Shown piece by piece: positions 47,574-56,990 of a DNA stretch of 64,000 bases. Every line of letters begins with the position of its first letter. The stretch's first letter is position 1. Location: NCBI GenBank assembly GCA_001766655.1, contig MJCC01000030.1, positions 1 through 64,000 on the forward strand. The letters are read 5' to 3'. Origin of the DNA: Phytomonas francai. Its lineage: Eukaryota; Euglenozoa; Kinetoplastea; Trypanosomatida; Trypanosomatidae. The translations under genes were made by a program, and so were the position numbers. The notes beneath the pieces are model-generated. The model did not search any database. It was not told where the DNA came from and saw only the letters and a list, made by a program, of their open reading frames with translations.

Positions 47574-49280
47574 ATGCTCTGGTGTAGAAAAACGTTTGAA
47601 CAGAACTTTTATGTCGATCATTGCCGTATTTTCCCAACCCAGGACCAACTTTTTGAATTCTTAGATGCCAGAAACCCTATGATCACAGACTCGACTCGAT
47701 GGCTACCCTTTTCGATTGAGTTTCCTTCCGAGCTTGATGTTGCTCGGCGCTTGTCACGCCATACTAATACTATAACACTGTTTAAAAAGACAACATCAAT
47801 AGAACAAACCAATCCGTCAAAGGGGAAGCGGGGAAGATCGCAGGCTGTTCGAGAGGATTTTTCTCTTCTTTACGGGAACACACCGTTATCTGCGCAGAGC
47901 CGCATGTTTTTGGCGGCTACGGTCGACGGGATTCGGTCAATTCTTCAGACTATTAGCCCTCTTCAGCTTCATTTGTACGAGATTATACGTGAATCCACTC
48001 CTTGCCATCTGTATTTTGATGTGGAGCGCTCCAGAAACTATGTTTGTCGTCAAGAAGAAATCGACTTGGATTCCGTTAGCCTCGCTGATGAGGCGAGTGA
48101 AGATGAGGTTGTTGTCTGCCCTAGGGTGAAGAATGACATTCTTGTCACCACTGTGCAATTCAATCGTATTCCTCAAATTTACCGGGCACCAGTTTCAGCG
48201 TATGAGACGATTCTCAAATCTGCTTCAGACATTCCAACGTGTATGTGTCCTCTCACCTGTACCATACTTCCAGACGGAGCGCACACGAAAGAGGTCTTAC
48301 TCGCTGAACTCAGCGCTTTTATCGCGAAGCATTACGCATTTTTACAGCATGGGAACTGCTCCAAGGAAGCTTTCTCGTCTATTGGTTCCATCGCCCGCAC
48401 GGTTCTTGTGATGCGCTCTGAACCTTTGGGAACGCATGCGACCACGGTACAGAAGTTTTCGCAACATTACGTTGTAAATTTCCATCGACACATTTTTGAC
48501 AGCGGCGCGTCAGTGGGAGAGTTTGTAAAGCACTTTGTCGAGTATCTGCAGAGAAGGTGCCAGGAAAGCGTCGAGGTGCACCGAGCACTATTTTACCACG
48601 AGATGCCCATTGTTAAGAATCTGACGGGTTGTCTAGCGGAGACCCAGTCCTGCCTGGCCCTGCCCTTTTACCCTCGTAAGTGCATCATTGACACCGCCGT
48701 GTATAGCCGCAACCGTGTGATGCGCTGTCTGGGTAGCTGTAAGCTAGGAAAAGACAGTGTGCTGAAATTGGAGTCAGTTATTCGAAATGGCAAGCCAGTT
48801 CATTTCGATCACAACCAACTATTTGAAAATTTTATCGCATCATTAATAGTCGCACATGACTGGCTTTCCCCACTGACAGTTGACGACAGAATCCTTCTCC
48901 ACATTGAAGGGCCAAGTAGTACATGGAAAAGTAACCTTATAAAACTTGATATCGCAAAGTGCGCCGAAGGTGGGGTTTCTATCAAATCTCGCTATGGTCT
49001 TGCTGACGTTGAGCACGGGATCGATCTGAGCGCTATAAGTCAGATAGAGGCATGCTACAGGGATATTTGTGGATGCGAATGTTTTACAACGTCCATTAGA
49101 CGCTTGGGCGAGCGCTACGTGATTCTGTCCCTTGGGGGGACGCGTTACTGCCAGAACGTTATGCGAGAGCACAAATCCAACAATGTGTATCTCATTATGG
49201 ATCTTGTGAGGAAAACATGGGTGCAAAAATGTTTCGACCCTGACTGCTCGCATTACCGTTCACAACCGAAAGAATTTTAG
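47574..49280 (+). CDS. PRIMPOL: PrimPol-like primase-polymerase (PPL)
   Basis: A 568-residue archaeo-eukaryotic primase. Catalytic motifs: D149 and E151 in YFDVERS (motif I, DxE), S296 and H298 in KFSQHYVVNF (motif II, SxH), and D373 in IIDTAVYSRNRVMRCLGSCK (motif III). A UL52-type zinc finger closes the protein: C526, H533, C553 and C558, with the same 7, 20 and 5 residue spacing as in human PrimPol, in the context REHKSNNVYLIMDL and VQKCFDPDC. PrimPols re-prime or bypass damage ahead of stalled replication forks in nucleus and mitochondria. Trypanosomes carry two PrimPol-like proteins, PPL1 and PPL2; which one this is cannot be settled here. Confidence 0.9.
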   Translation: MLWCRKTFEQNFYVDHCRIFPTQDQLFEFLDARNPMITDSTRWLPFSIEFPSELDVARRLSRHTNTITLFKKTTSIEQTNPSKGKRGRSQAVREDFSLLYGNTPLSAQSRMFLAATVDGIRSILQTISPLQLHLYEIIRESTPCHLYFDVERSRNYVCRQEEIDLDSVSLADEASEDEVVVCPRVKNDILVTTVQFNRIPQIYRAPVSAYETILKSASDIPTCMCPLTCTILPDGAHTKEVLLAELSAFIAKHYAFLQHGNCSKEAFSSIGSIARTVLVMRSEPLGTHATTVQKFSQHYVVNFHRHIFDSGASVGEFVKHFVEYLQRRCQESVEVHRALFYHEMPIVKNLTGCLAETQSCLALPFYPRKCIIDTAVYSRNRVMRCLGSCKLGKDSVLKLESVIRNGKPVHFDHNQLFENFIASLIVAHDWLSPLTVDDRILLHIEGPSSTWKSNLIKLDIAKCAEGGVSIKSRYGLADVEHGIDLSAISQIEACYRDICGCECFTTSIRRLGERYVILSLGGTRYCQNVMREHKSNNVYLIMDLVRKTWVQKCFDPDCSHYRSQPKEF

Positions 49281-49579
49281 CTTCTACACAAATAGAGCCG
49301 TAGACGACAGTGTAACGAAGCTTGAATTTTTTTTAAAATACTTTTTTCCTGTTTTAAAGTGAATCCGTTTGTTCGAAGGAAACCGTGTTTGTCTTAGTTT
49401 GTACAGTATTCTAATTATACAAGGATTTGAAGAAAAAAGAAGCAATGCTGACAGCAAAGCCGTCCTAGACCTTTTGCTATTCTATTTATTATATTATCAA
49501 TACTATTTTAGCTTATCATTGATTTGTTCTTCTTTAGCAGCTAAAATACTTATCCATTTTGTAGAAATTAGGTTTATAA
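49281..49579. other. Spacer
   Basis: AT-rich spacer with pyrimidine-rich tracts around 49470-49540 followed by AGCAGC, the probable splice region. No gene seen. Confidence 0.4.
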
Positions 49580-51619
49580 ATGCATGCCACACAGACACAA
49601 GCAGTAAAAGGATGCCGCAAATATGCATTCATATTTCTTATATTTTACCTAACATGCGTATTATGCACAACAGCCACGGATGAAAATGATGGATTTGACG
49701 TGGAAATTTGGAATAGAAAGGCTTATGGAACTTTCTACGATAGAATGTACACAAACCTCAACAAGGCTAACTTGCTCGGTTTGACAGCTGAATTAACCGA
49801 TCCTATTCGATATTTTGGAAGCGGCGCGAAATCCTCTACGACACAGACGTCCGTATTAGTCCCTGTCGATGTGACCAATCATGTGAAGCTTTTCAGTATG
49901 TGTGCTTCAGAAGCACCCGAAGTCATGGCGAGTGCGTGGCGTGGATTTTTTGAAAACTTTCCACTTCCAAGTATCTTTCACGACATTCGGCAAAGTATCG
50001 GTCTTGTAATTTTTTGTTCAGATTCCGAAAAGAATAGACCCGCTACCATTTACGATTTGAATTGCCTCATTAACAGTATACAATCCTATCGTACTTCGTT
50101 GCATCCAAAGCTACCGTCCATCGACGCGATCGTTGTTAATGGTCAAGACATTGTAAGAAAAACATTACTTAACGCAAGTGTGCCGCCGTACGATGACTGG
50201 ATTTACTCCAACTTAACAACCTTGATCTATGCGGGAGGTAGCCCACAATGGAATGACGTCCTCAATAAGGCTTATTTTAATGAAAAGCGGTGGCGAAACG
50301 ACTACGATTTTCCTGTCTACGCAGTTGAAACCCGTAATCAAATGTTTCTCTTGAACACTCGTGACGATGACTGCCTTTCCTCGTCGAGTAAGGCGTGCCA
50401 ACCACTGGGCGGGTGGTCAGTATGGGCGACAACAGGCGACTCTTCGTGGTCTTGGAGCGGAGCCCGCCGCTCCTTTGAACGGAAAACCGCGAAAGGGGCC
50501 ATCGCTTTGATGGTGCCACTGACAACCGCCACCTTTGGCCACCTCCCCACCCCGGGAGCAGACTCCCCGGCAAGCGGGATAACAGCTGCGTTGGCGATAA
50601 CGGAGGCTATTAAACGGCAGGCTCCAAATATCGAGGTGGCGACTTTTTTTTTCGTTGCTGAGCACAGTGGGGGCATCGGCAGTGCACGTTTTATCCAGGA
50701 CGCATCGTCGATTCTCGCGTGTGAGGCTTTTGGCATAGAGGCATGTCTGAAGCTTGCGTATAAATCGAATTTGAACTTTACGTCGGTTAACTTCTCGAAC
50801 TTTGATACTGTGGTGGCTCTTGATCAGCTATCGTATTTTGCTTCACAACTCTATTTTCATGTTGATTCGCGAATTGACCATGAACTGAATACTGCACTTC
50901 AGTCTGCTGACAAGTTGCTCCGTGGTATGCAAGTTCCTAAGGCGAAAACGAAATATCTTTATGCCTCTCCTGCCACCACATATGTTGATTTTCTTGAAAT
51001 GAATAGTCTCCTTTCTGAAGTGAATAAAACTATTGTCACACTTTCTCGTTTCGACGAATTCTATGAAAATCCTCATGTTTTTACTCCCTCTGATATCGTG
51101 TCTGCAAATAATCAACTGAGTGTGGAAAGCATTATTGAGGCGTCTAATGTCGCGCTCCGTTTGATTCTGGGGGGGGATGTAGACGCGAAGGTTGACAACG
51201 AACTGCTTGACAAGTTATGGTATTGTTTTTCCGCTAATTTCAGCTGTGATTTTCTTAATGCTTCCCTGAACGTATCGTCTCCTACACCGGATTACGCAAC
51301 CAATATGTTTGTCGAGACCTACGGTGATCCGACTGTGATGGTCAGCCAAGCGCTTTCCAAAATCGGCATGCGTCCTGCCTACACGGCCGCTATCACACCG
51401 AGGCTTCAAATCGGGGATAAGTGGGGACCACCGTGGGAGCGGAGTAAGCGAGTGGACCAGTTCAATAGTTCGCGATATGCTCTTTTTGTTGACAGTTTGT
51501 TTCAGAAAGGCAATGGTGCACGAATTGTGATGCTGACGACGAGCTGGACAGGTGCCTTTGTATTCTTCATTGCGGTCTCTTTGTGCGCTATTCTGGTGTT
51601 CACAGCATTTAACTTATAG
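49580..51619 (+). CDS. NCSTN: Nicastrin-like gamma-secretase subunit
   Basis: A 679-residue type I membrane protein. An N-terminal hydrophobic signal (KYAFIFLIFYLTCVLC, ~14-29) is followed by a large ectodomain with many NxS/T sites and one C-terminal membrane helix (TSWTGAFVFFIAVSLCAILV) with a very short tail. The M28-peptidase-like core carries TPGADSPASGITAALAITEAI, like nicastrin's [21 protein letters not shown], and FFFVAEHSGGIGSARFI, like FFQGETFDYIGSSRM. As in nicastrin, the residue after the catalytic-position Glu is not Glu, so zinc binding is probably lost. Nicastrin admits substrates to presenilin in gamma-secretase. The GPI-transamidase subunit GAA1 shares the M28 fold but has several membrane helices. 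Confidence 0.78.
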   Translation: MHATQTQAVKGCRKYAFIFLIFYLTCVLCTTATDENDGFDVEIWNRKAYGTFYDRMYTNLNKANLLGLTAELTDPIRYFGSGAKSSTTQTSVLVPVDVTNHVKLFSMCASEAPEVMASAWRGFFENFPLPSIFHDIRQSIGLVIFCSDSEKNRPATIYDLNCLINSIQSYRTSLHPKLPSIDAIVVNGQDIVRKTLLNASVPPYDDWIYSNLTTLIYAGGSPQWNDVLNKAYFNEKRWRNDYDFPVYAVETRNQMFLLNTRDDDCLSSSSKACQPLGGWSVWATTGDSSWSWSGARRSFERKTAKGAIALMVPLTTATFGHLPTPGADSPASGITAALAITEAIKRQAPNIEVATFFFVAEHSGGIGSARFIQDASSILACEAFGIEACLKLAYKSNLNFTSVNFSNFDTVVALDQLSYFASQLYFHVDSRIDHELNTALQSADKLLRGMQVPKAKTKYLYASPATTYVDFLEMNSLLSEVNKTIVTLSRFDEFYENPHVFTPSDIVSANNQLSVESIIEASNVALRLILGGDVDAKVDNELLDKLWYCFSANFSCDFLNASLNVSSPTPDYATNMFVETYGDPTVMVSQALSKIGMRPAYTAAITPRLQIGDKWGPPWERSKRVDQFNSSRYALFVDSLFQKGNGARIVMLTTSWTGAFVFFIAVSLCAILVFTAFNL

Positions 51620-51775
51620 TTTTTTTTGTGTTGCTGCCTTTAATATTGAGCGGGTGCCCATAATACTCTCCCAAGAGTTTGAAAATACACATCTCAATGC
51701 ATCCAGATGATGAAATAGCTTTTTCGATCCATCTGCTCTAAAATCTGGAAACGATTGCTATTTTCCTCTTCTCTT

Positions 51776-51831
<56 letters not shown>

Positions 51832-51926
51832 AACATTCGGTACCTGCAATTTGAATGTTCCATTTGTTGATGGGTCAATGTCACAGTCGCCCGTTGTTGT
51901 TTCAAAAAAATTACTTAACCCAATCA
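51620..51926. other. Spacer with (CT)n-(TA)n tract
   Basis: AT-rich spacer containing the compound repeat at 51771-51829. The first AG after the pyrimidine tract is at 51885-51886. Confidence 0.5.
51771..51829. repeat. (CT)n-(TA)n compound microsatellite, probable splice signal
   Basis: A pyrimidine run of (CT)n (to 51800) followed by about fifteen TA units. It probably serves as the polypyrimidine tract for the next gene; no AG occurs until 51885-51886, which supports the ATG at 51927 over that at 51855. Confidence 0.7.
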
Positions 51927-52247
51927 ATGTATCAAACTGTGGAGTGTAAATCAGGCGGGAGCGTGACCTTTGTACCTGCTGAAGAGGGAAAATTTGGGTT
52001 TAAGCCAGGCCAAATAGTTCATTTCACAAAAAGCATGCGCAATGGGAAGGTTGCCCTTATCCGTGGTGTGTGCGACAACCTTTTATGGTTCTCCGTATTC
52101 TCATCCGTGGATGAGGCTGTAAAAGAGGAGGCCTTAAACGTTCCCGTTGATTCCTCTAGTTGCACAGTATACGCAGAGTTTATTCGCCAATACGGTTGGG
52201 TCATAGACGACAGGAAAAACTTGTTTTTAAATCAAGCTACAAAGTAA
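51927..52247 (+). CDS. Hypothetical small protein, 106 aa
   Basis: Not recognised. It begins MYQTVECKSGGSVTFVPAEE and has alternating short beta-like stretches (GQIVHFTKSM, GKVALIRGVC, NLLWFSVFSS, YAEFIRQYGWV) that suggest a small beta-barrel (SH3- or KOW-like) fold. The frame is open further upstream to an ATG at 51855, which would add 24 residues, but the first AG after the pyrimidine tract lies at 51886, downstream of that ATG. A cytosolic protein of unknown role. Confidence 0.6.
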   Translation: MYQTVECKSGGSVTFVPAEEGKFGFKPGQIVHFTKSMRNGKVALIRGVCDNLLWFSVFSSVDEAVKEEALNVPVDSSSCTVYAEFIRQYGWVIDDRKNLFLNQATK

Positions 52248-52570
52248 CAGTACTAGCAACAGTATATGATACTTCTAGTGCTAGTCCTTACTAGACGCCT
52301 TTTAGGTTAAAGATCGTTCTAGTGACACTATCCAATAATAAAACATTTCATTAAATTGCAAAGGTCTGGAAAGTTGTATTTAACTCGTATCACCATTTTA
52401 GATCTTTAACAATGGCTACTACATTTTTGTGTGTCCTCGGTATTTCCCCCATTCTTTAAAAACCCCTCGTTTTCATATACCTGGAAATGTTTTCTCTCAT
52501 CATTTTCCCTCTTAACAGAGGTTTTATAGGAGGATTGCGGTCATAATCATTTTCAGTGTGGACGGGAGGC
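52248..52570. other. Spacer with splice acceptor at its end
   Basis: AT-rich spacer. It ends in cattttcag at 52548-52556, whose AG (52555-52556) lies 15 bases before the ATG at 52571. Confidence 0.55.
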
Positions 52571-55024
52571 ATGCTGCATCGAAGCCTATGGGCACGGTAC
52601 TACTGGTCTCGGTATCGCTTCCCGACACAGATGCCGAAGTTTGATGGCCCCCCACCCATGGATGCCCCTCAAAACATGAATAATACCAAGACCAACGAGT
52701 ACATAGACCCCGTCGACGATAAGTTTCCTGTGAGTATACGCGGCAATTTAGTGCGCCCCGATGTGCCCGAGGACCAATATGTTGATAGCTGGTATCTCTG
52801 CACCTCCATGACGCACCATTTGGGTGATTTCCGCCCTTGGAGTGCGAGCGCCCCTCCCAATGCGTATCGTTTCCGTCCGTTCAATGAGTTTGATACCAAG
52901 GGAAGGGAATACGTCAAGCAACTACGGGAGTTCTCTCGCTACGATCCTAGAAAGTCGAGAGGAAAGGGGCAGAAGTATTTCCCGTTCCGCGATGCCTACT
53001 TGACCTTAATGGCCAGCAGCACGAATCCCACACCGCCCCCGAGTCTGGAGACCCTTATGGACCGTGCGATCACGGAGAGGCATCTACACGGCAAAGTGTT
53101 GACTCCTTTGATGCAGCAATGGGATGTAGGCCGGATAGAGAAGCCGCCATCCTGTGCAGGAAACATAGCTGTTGATAATTCAGTCTTCCCCTTTCGCTGG
53201 AACACCGAGGACTGGTATGAATACGAAATCGCAAAGGTACGCAATAAGCGTTTTACTTTTGAAAACAGTGACAACAGCGGCATTGAAGGATCTGAAGTAA
53301 CATACCGTATTGTTTTAGAAGGGTTCTGGGACCATCACGTAGGGAAACTATCGGAGGATGTTTGCGCGTTTTTGAGGGATGTTGGCAGACAAATTGTTGA
53401 AGAGAAACTCAAAGTGGTTCGAAAAATGCTTGAAAGTCTTGAAAGTGGCGGTGTTGATCCGGATATCATTGAGTGCTTTAATCTTTCTTTCAAGGGACCT
53501 TTCGGGGGCAAGGATTATTATGACAAAGAGGAGGTGGCTAATTTTGTTCGAGCTGATTTACAGCGACTCGAGGAGCAGTGTGTCGGCGTTATAAACCGTT
53601 GCAATGCTTCAGTACCGGGATTTTCCAACCTGTACGATCCTCAGGTTTCCTGGCCCCACGTGGAGCACATGGAGCCATGGGTGCGCATGGCAGAATTCTG
53701 GACCTCCTCGTCCGACACTTCCTTTACGGAGGTGGAAATGTCGACAGCTCATTACGAGTTCAGAAAGTACTTTCGTGTGATTGTGGTAAAAGTACCTTTC
53801 CAGAGTACCGAGTTTGAACAGCGCATATATGGTATTCGACACTGGCTTCATCGTCAGACTTCATGTGAGTTCCACACAACATACCGTCGCAACATTGTAC
53901 ACGACGCTTCAGTGTTCCCTACAGAGCATGACCCCTCTGTTACGACTTCTCACGAGCACCACCGTATGTTTTCCTTTGCGTTCGACTGGCAGAGTGCCCC
54001 GGTCGGCTTTTTATCGGTTGAGGTTGTCCGAAAGGGAGATACGTGGGAATCGATAGCTGAGCGGATCGGATGTAGCACGGAGGAGCTTCGAGAATCCAAC
54101 AATGGCCTCGAAGACCTTGTGGAGGGTATTTCTCTAACAATCCCAGGTAGCGCAAGCAAGAAATTGCCTAGCTTTGGCGCCCTCCCCCAATTGTTGCCTC
54201 TCGTGAGGCCAGATGATAACACCCGCATTCAGACATGGGAGGAAGCTGCGGCGTTGCTAGACTGCAGCGTAGAAGACCTCCAGCAAGCTAATGGCTATGC
54301 GGCACTCACGTATCGGGTGGACAGCGATAGGCCAGGTTTTGACGAATCTATACAAGAATTAAATGTTCCTCACACCACGTGGGTCTCCTCACGAGAGCAG
54401 GAATTCGCAACATTTGAAAAGGTTTTCCAAAACGACACATGGGAATCTGTGGCACAGCGACTTCAGTGCCCGCTGGCTGACCTGAGGGCTGAAAATGCAA
54501 ACATCGAAGATTTATCGATGGTGGAGACAGTTGCCGTACCACTGAGCGCGCGAACCCCACGCCGAATGGTAAATCCGCAGCTGCGCACGCAGGCCGCGAC
54601 AGATGTTCTCTTTCCCAAAGTTACCGGTGAGCAAGGTAAGTTCAATTTAGAGACGCTACCACATCTGCCGGAAAATGCGTCCAAATTTCCACATGAATAC
54701 CACACACCCACGTCACGGTTCCCCGTCACCCCTCGAGAATCCGCCTGTACCGATGACTGGTTGACCTACACGGCCAAGTACCTTGATAAGGACCTCACTG
54801 TGCGTCAAGAGCCAACACCACTCTACAATGTCAACAAGCTATGGCCGATGCAGCAAGTCCCTGGGAAACTGGACCAGACCCCATTCGAGGAAGACCAGAC
54901 ATGGTTTATGCACCCTATTCCGGTGCAGCAGATGGAGCAGCATCACCCCGAGAAGGACCTACAGGATTTGCCATTTGTCAATCACGAGCAGTTCCCACGC
55001 TCAATTGAGTGGACTGCACCATAA
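52571..55024 (+). CDS. LysM-repeat mitochondrial protein, 817 aa
   Basis: The N-terminus (MLHRSLWARYYWSRYRFPTQ) is basic and aromatic with no acid, a strong mitochondrial presequence. Residues ~1-480 are rich in Trp, Pro, Arg and aromatic residues, typical of kinetoplastid mitoribosomal or ribosome-assembly proteins. Three LysM-like units follow: VEVVRKGDTWESIAERIGCS (~483), IQTWEEAAALLDCSVEDLQQ (~553, more degenerate) and FEKVFQNDTWESVAQRLQCP (~614), each with the WESIA...LRxxN pattern. LysM units usually bind glycan but recur in organellar proteins as structural modules. A structural or assembly role in the mitoribosome is inferred. The start ATG follows the splice acceptor by 15 bases. Confidence 0.7.
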   Translation: MLHRSLWARYYWSRYRFPTQMPKFDGPPPMDAPQNMNNTKTNEYIDPVDDKFPVSIRGNLVRPDVPEDQYVDSWYLCTSMTHHLGDFRPWSASAPPNAYRFRPFNEFDTKGREYVKQLREFSRYDPRKSRGKGQKYFPFRDAYLTLMASSTNPTPPPSLETLMDRAITERHLHGKVLTPLMQQWDVGRIEKPPSCAGNIAVDNSVFPFRWNTEDWYEYEIAKVRNKRFTFENSDNSGIEGSEVTYRIVLEGFWDHHVGKLSEDVCAFLRDVGRQIVEEKLKVVRKMLESLESGGVDPDIIECFNLSFKGPFGGKDYYDKEEVANFVRADLQRLEEQCVGVINRCNASVPGFSNLYDPQVSWPHVEHMEPWVRMAEFWTSSSDTSFTEVEMSTAHYEFRKYFRVIVVKVPFQSTEFEQRIYGIRHWLHRQTSCEFHTTYRRNIVHDASVFPTEHDPSVTTSHEHHRMFSFAFDWQSAPVGFLSVEVVRKGDTWESIAERIGCSTEELRESNNGLEDLVEGISLTIPGSASKKLPSFGALPQLLPLVRPDDNTRIQTWEEAAALLDCSVEDLQQANGYAALTYRVDSDRPGFDESIQELNVPHTTWVSSREQEFATFEKVFQNDTWESVAQRLQCPLADLRAENANIEDLSMVETVAVPLSARTPRRMVNPQLRTQAATDVLFPKVTGEQGKFNLETLPHLPENASKFPHEYHTPTSRFPVTPRESACTDDWLTYTAKYLDKDLTVRQEPTPLYNVNKLWPMQQVPGKLDQTPFEEDQTWFMHPIPVQQMEQHHPEKDLQDLPFVNHEQFPRSIEWTAP

Positions 55025-55498
55025 TATTCCAGTGATCGTACATAGCAAGAGAAAGGAGAGGAAAGGAGCGTGTAGAATGAATGTGTGTATCTATCAAGGA
55101 GGGGGGGGGGGGGGGGTAGCGAGAAGTTGTACCAAAAAATAGAGTTTTTCCCCATGTTTGCCCTTTTAGTTGCTAAAAAGTAAATATTTAGCAAATGAAT
55201 TCGTATTCCTATAAAGTTATCATTTCTGGTGTATCGAATCCTTGTTTAACGTGTTTCGTTTTAGTTGTTCAGATTTTAAGACGAAACACAAGATTCAAAG
55301 GTCTTGGATTGTTATTTCTGTTTTTTTTTTCCCCATCCTTTTACAGGACTTACTTCCCTCCACCCTTTTTTTGGTGTTATCTTTGTGTTTCTTAAGGAAA
55401 TAAGCTACTTTACATATCGTTTTAGAGGATAACACACAGTTTTTATACATATTTTTCTACTCTAAGGTAAACCCTGAGGGAAGGTTCACTAGATAGCG
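55025..55498. other. Spacer with G16 run
   Basis: Spacer holding a G run of about sixteen bases (55100-55117) and pyrimidine-rich tracts at 55321-55346 and 55350-55380. No gene seen. Confidence 0.5.
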
Positions 55499-55777
55499 AT
55501 GTCAGCCGAAGCCGCGCACATTCTGAAAAAGAAGGAGGCCATTTTATCTTTAGAAAAGTTCTTGGACCGAAAAATTGTAACCATTTTAGATGGACAGGAA
55601 GAGGTGCATGGGATCCTCAAAGGATTTGATAACAACATTAATTTAGTGCTTGCGGATGCGGAGCTATGGAGTAAAAATCACATTTCCCGAAAAATAGGGG
55701 CATGTGTGATGCGAGGGGGTCATATTGCTTCGATATCTTCAGGTGATATGGTCATTTTGGCATCATCACCATTTTAG
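55499..55777 (+). CDS. LSM7: LSm7, Sm-like RNA-binding protein
   Basis: A 92-residue protein consisting of one Sm fold. The N-terminus ([17 protein letters not shown]) and Sm1 motif ([20 protein letters not shown]) match LSm7 closely (KKKESILDLSKYIDKTI; ASGILKGFDPLLNLVLDGT). Sm2 is [15 protein letters not shown]. LSm7 is a subunit of the LSm2-8 ring on U6 snRNA in the nucleus and of the LSm1-7 decay ring where that exists; trypanosomes appear to use the LSm2-8 ring for U6. The loop between Sm1 and Sm2 is shorter than in human LSm7. Confidence 0.92.
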   Translation: MSAEAAHILKKKEAILSLEKFLDRKIVTILDGQEEVHGILKGFDNNINLVLADAELWSKNHISRKIGACVMRGGHIASISSGDMVILASSPF

Positions 55778-56183
55778 CAAGGGTCATTCATTTGGCCCCT
55801 TTTTTGCTGTAATACCACGACTTTTTAAAAATTACCTCAAACCGTATCTGCAGGAAAGTGTGGGTAGCTACTTCACGTTGAATAAAAACTGACTTTTTCT
55901 CTTTTGGTATTGATATTCGGTAAGTCAATTCCATTCAGCATTTTACCTCACCTTTTATTTTTCTAAAGGATATTCCCCTATTTTCCGTCTTTCCTTCCTT
56001 CTTTCCTCCCCTCTTCCTCTTTAAAAAAAAAAAAAAAAGCTTCAGATTTGTTTTGCTTCTTTTTTTTGCAATCTTTACCCTTGTGTGCCTGTGTAACCTG
56101 TTATACGACACTTCTATGGAAACACGCAAAAATCAGTACTAGGAACAGACTCACACTCAAATTTCGCTTGACATTTTCTCAGG
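55778..56183. other. Spacer
   Basis: AT-rich spacer with a pyrimidine tract at 55985-56022 and A16 run at 56023-56038. It ends with the acceptor described at 56170-56182. Confidence 0.45.
56170..56182 (+). promoter_or_regulatory. Probable trans-splice acceptor one base before ATG
   Basis: cattttctcag ends at 56182 and the kinase ATG begins at 56184, leaving a leader of one base after the spliced leader if this AG is used. Confidence 0.5.
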
Positions 56184-56990
56184 ATGAACTTGGATCACAT
56201 TGGAAAATATCGACTCGGCCCCAAAATAGGAAGTGGAAATTTTTCGTCTGTTCGGAAAGCGACTGACCCATCTGGCGGTGTTTGCGCTGTTAAAATAATC
56301 GACAAGGGTCTTATCAAGGCAGAGTCAATGGAGGAACAGATGCTACGTGAAATAGCTGTGATGCGAAAGTTAAGACATCGGAACATAATGATGCTGCAGG
56401 ATGTTTTGGAAACGCATCATAATTACTTTCTTGTCTTAGAGCACGTTTCCGGTGGCGAGTTGTTTGATAGGATTGTCGCCGCGAAGCGCTTCGATGAGCC
56501 GACTGCTCGGAAATACTTTCAACAGCTCATCGCTGGGATGTACTACTGCCATTCCTACGGCTTTGCGCACCGCGATCTAAAGCCGGAGAACCTCTTGCTC
56601 GGTGAGAATGACACCTTGAAGATCTCCGACTTTGGGCTGAGCAATATGCAGCAGGATGTCTTACTGCAGACTGTGTGTGGTACCCCCAACTACGTGGCCC
56701 CCGAGGTGCTTATGGAACGTGGCTATAATGGTTTATCGGCTGACATCTGGAGCTGCGGTGTCATTTTGTACGTCATGTTGGCGGGTAGGCTGCCTTTCGA
56801 AAGCAAAAATATGAAGGTATTGATGGCAAAGATTGAGCATGGGGAGTACCTGATTCCAAAATATTTATCACGAGCTTGCGTGGATCTGATTCAGCGAATA
56901 CTAGTAGTAGATCCCAGGAAACGGCTATCGATGGATGGAATTATTAAGCACCCCTGGTTTCAGGTTGGTTGGAATATTAAAATGATGTAA
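56184..56990 (+). CDS. CAMKL/SNF1-type protein kinase A
   Basis: A 268-residue protein made almost only of a Ser/Thr kinase domain. Motifs: glycine loop GSGNFSSV, K37 in AVKIID, catalytic loop HRDLKPEN with D131, DFG with D149, activation segment QTVCGTPNYVAPEVL, and the C-lobe pair ADIWSCGVILYV and RLPFESKN. The CGTPNYVAPE and HPWF motifs place it in the CAMK-like (AMPK/SNF1-related) group. There is no regulatory tail, UBA or KA1 domain. Residues ~85-210 are encoded by DNA nearly identical to the gene at 58663, whereas both ends differ. The ATG lies one base after a splice acceptor. Confidence 0.9.
   Translation: MNLDHIGKYRLGPKIGSGNFSSVRKATDPSGGVCAVKIIDKGLIKAESMEEQMLREIAVMRKLRHRNIMMLQDVLETHHNYFLVLEHVSGGELFDRIVAAKRFDEPTARKYFQQLIAGMYYCHSYGFAHRDLKPENLLLGENDTLKISDFGLSNMQQDVLLQTVCGTPNYVAPEVLMERGYNGLSADIWSCGVILYVMLAGRLPFESKNMKVLMAKIEHGEYLIPKYLSRACVDLIQRILVVDPRKRLSMDGIIKHPWFQVGWNIKMM
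56437..56815 (+). repeat. 379-bp block shared by the kinase genes, copy 1
   Basis: Matches 58916-59294 at every base but one (T at 56672, C at 59151) and has exactly the same length. Flanking coding sequence is clearly diverged on both sides. Confidence 0.95.

Noticed and set aside
49580..51619. GPI transamidase subunit GAA1
   Set aside because: Shares the M28 fold, but this protein has one membrane helix at the C-terminus and nicastrin-like motif context.
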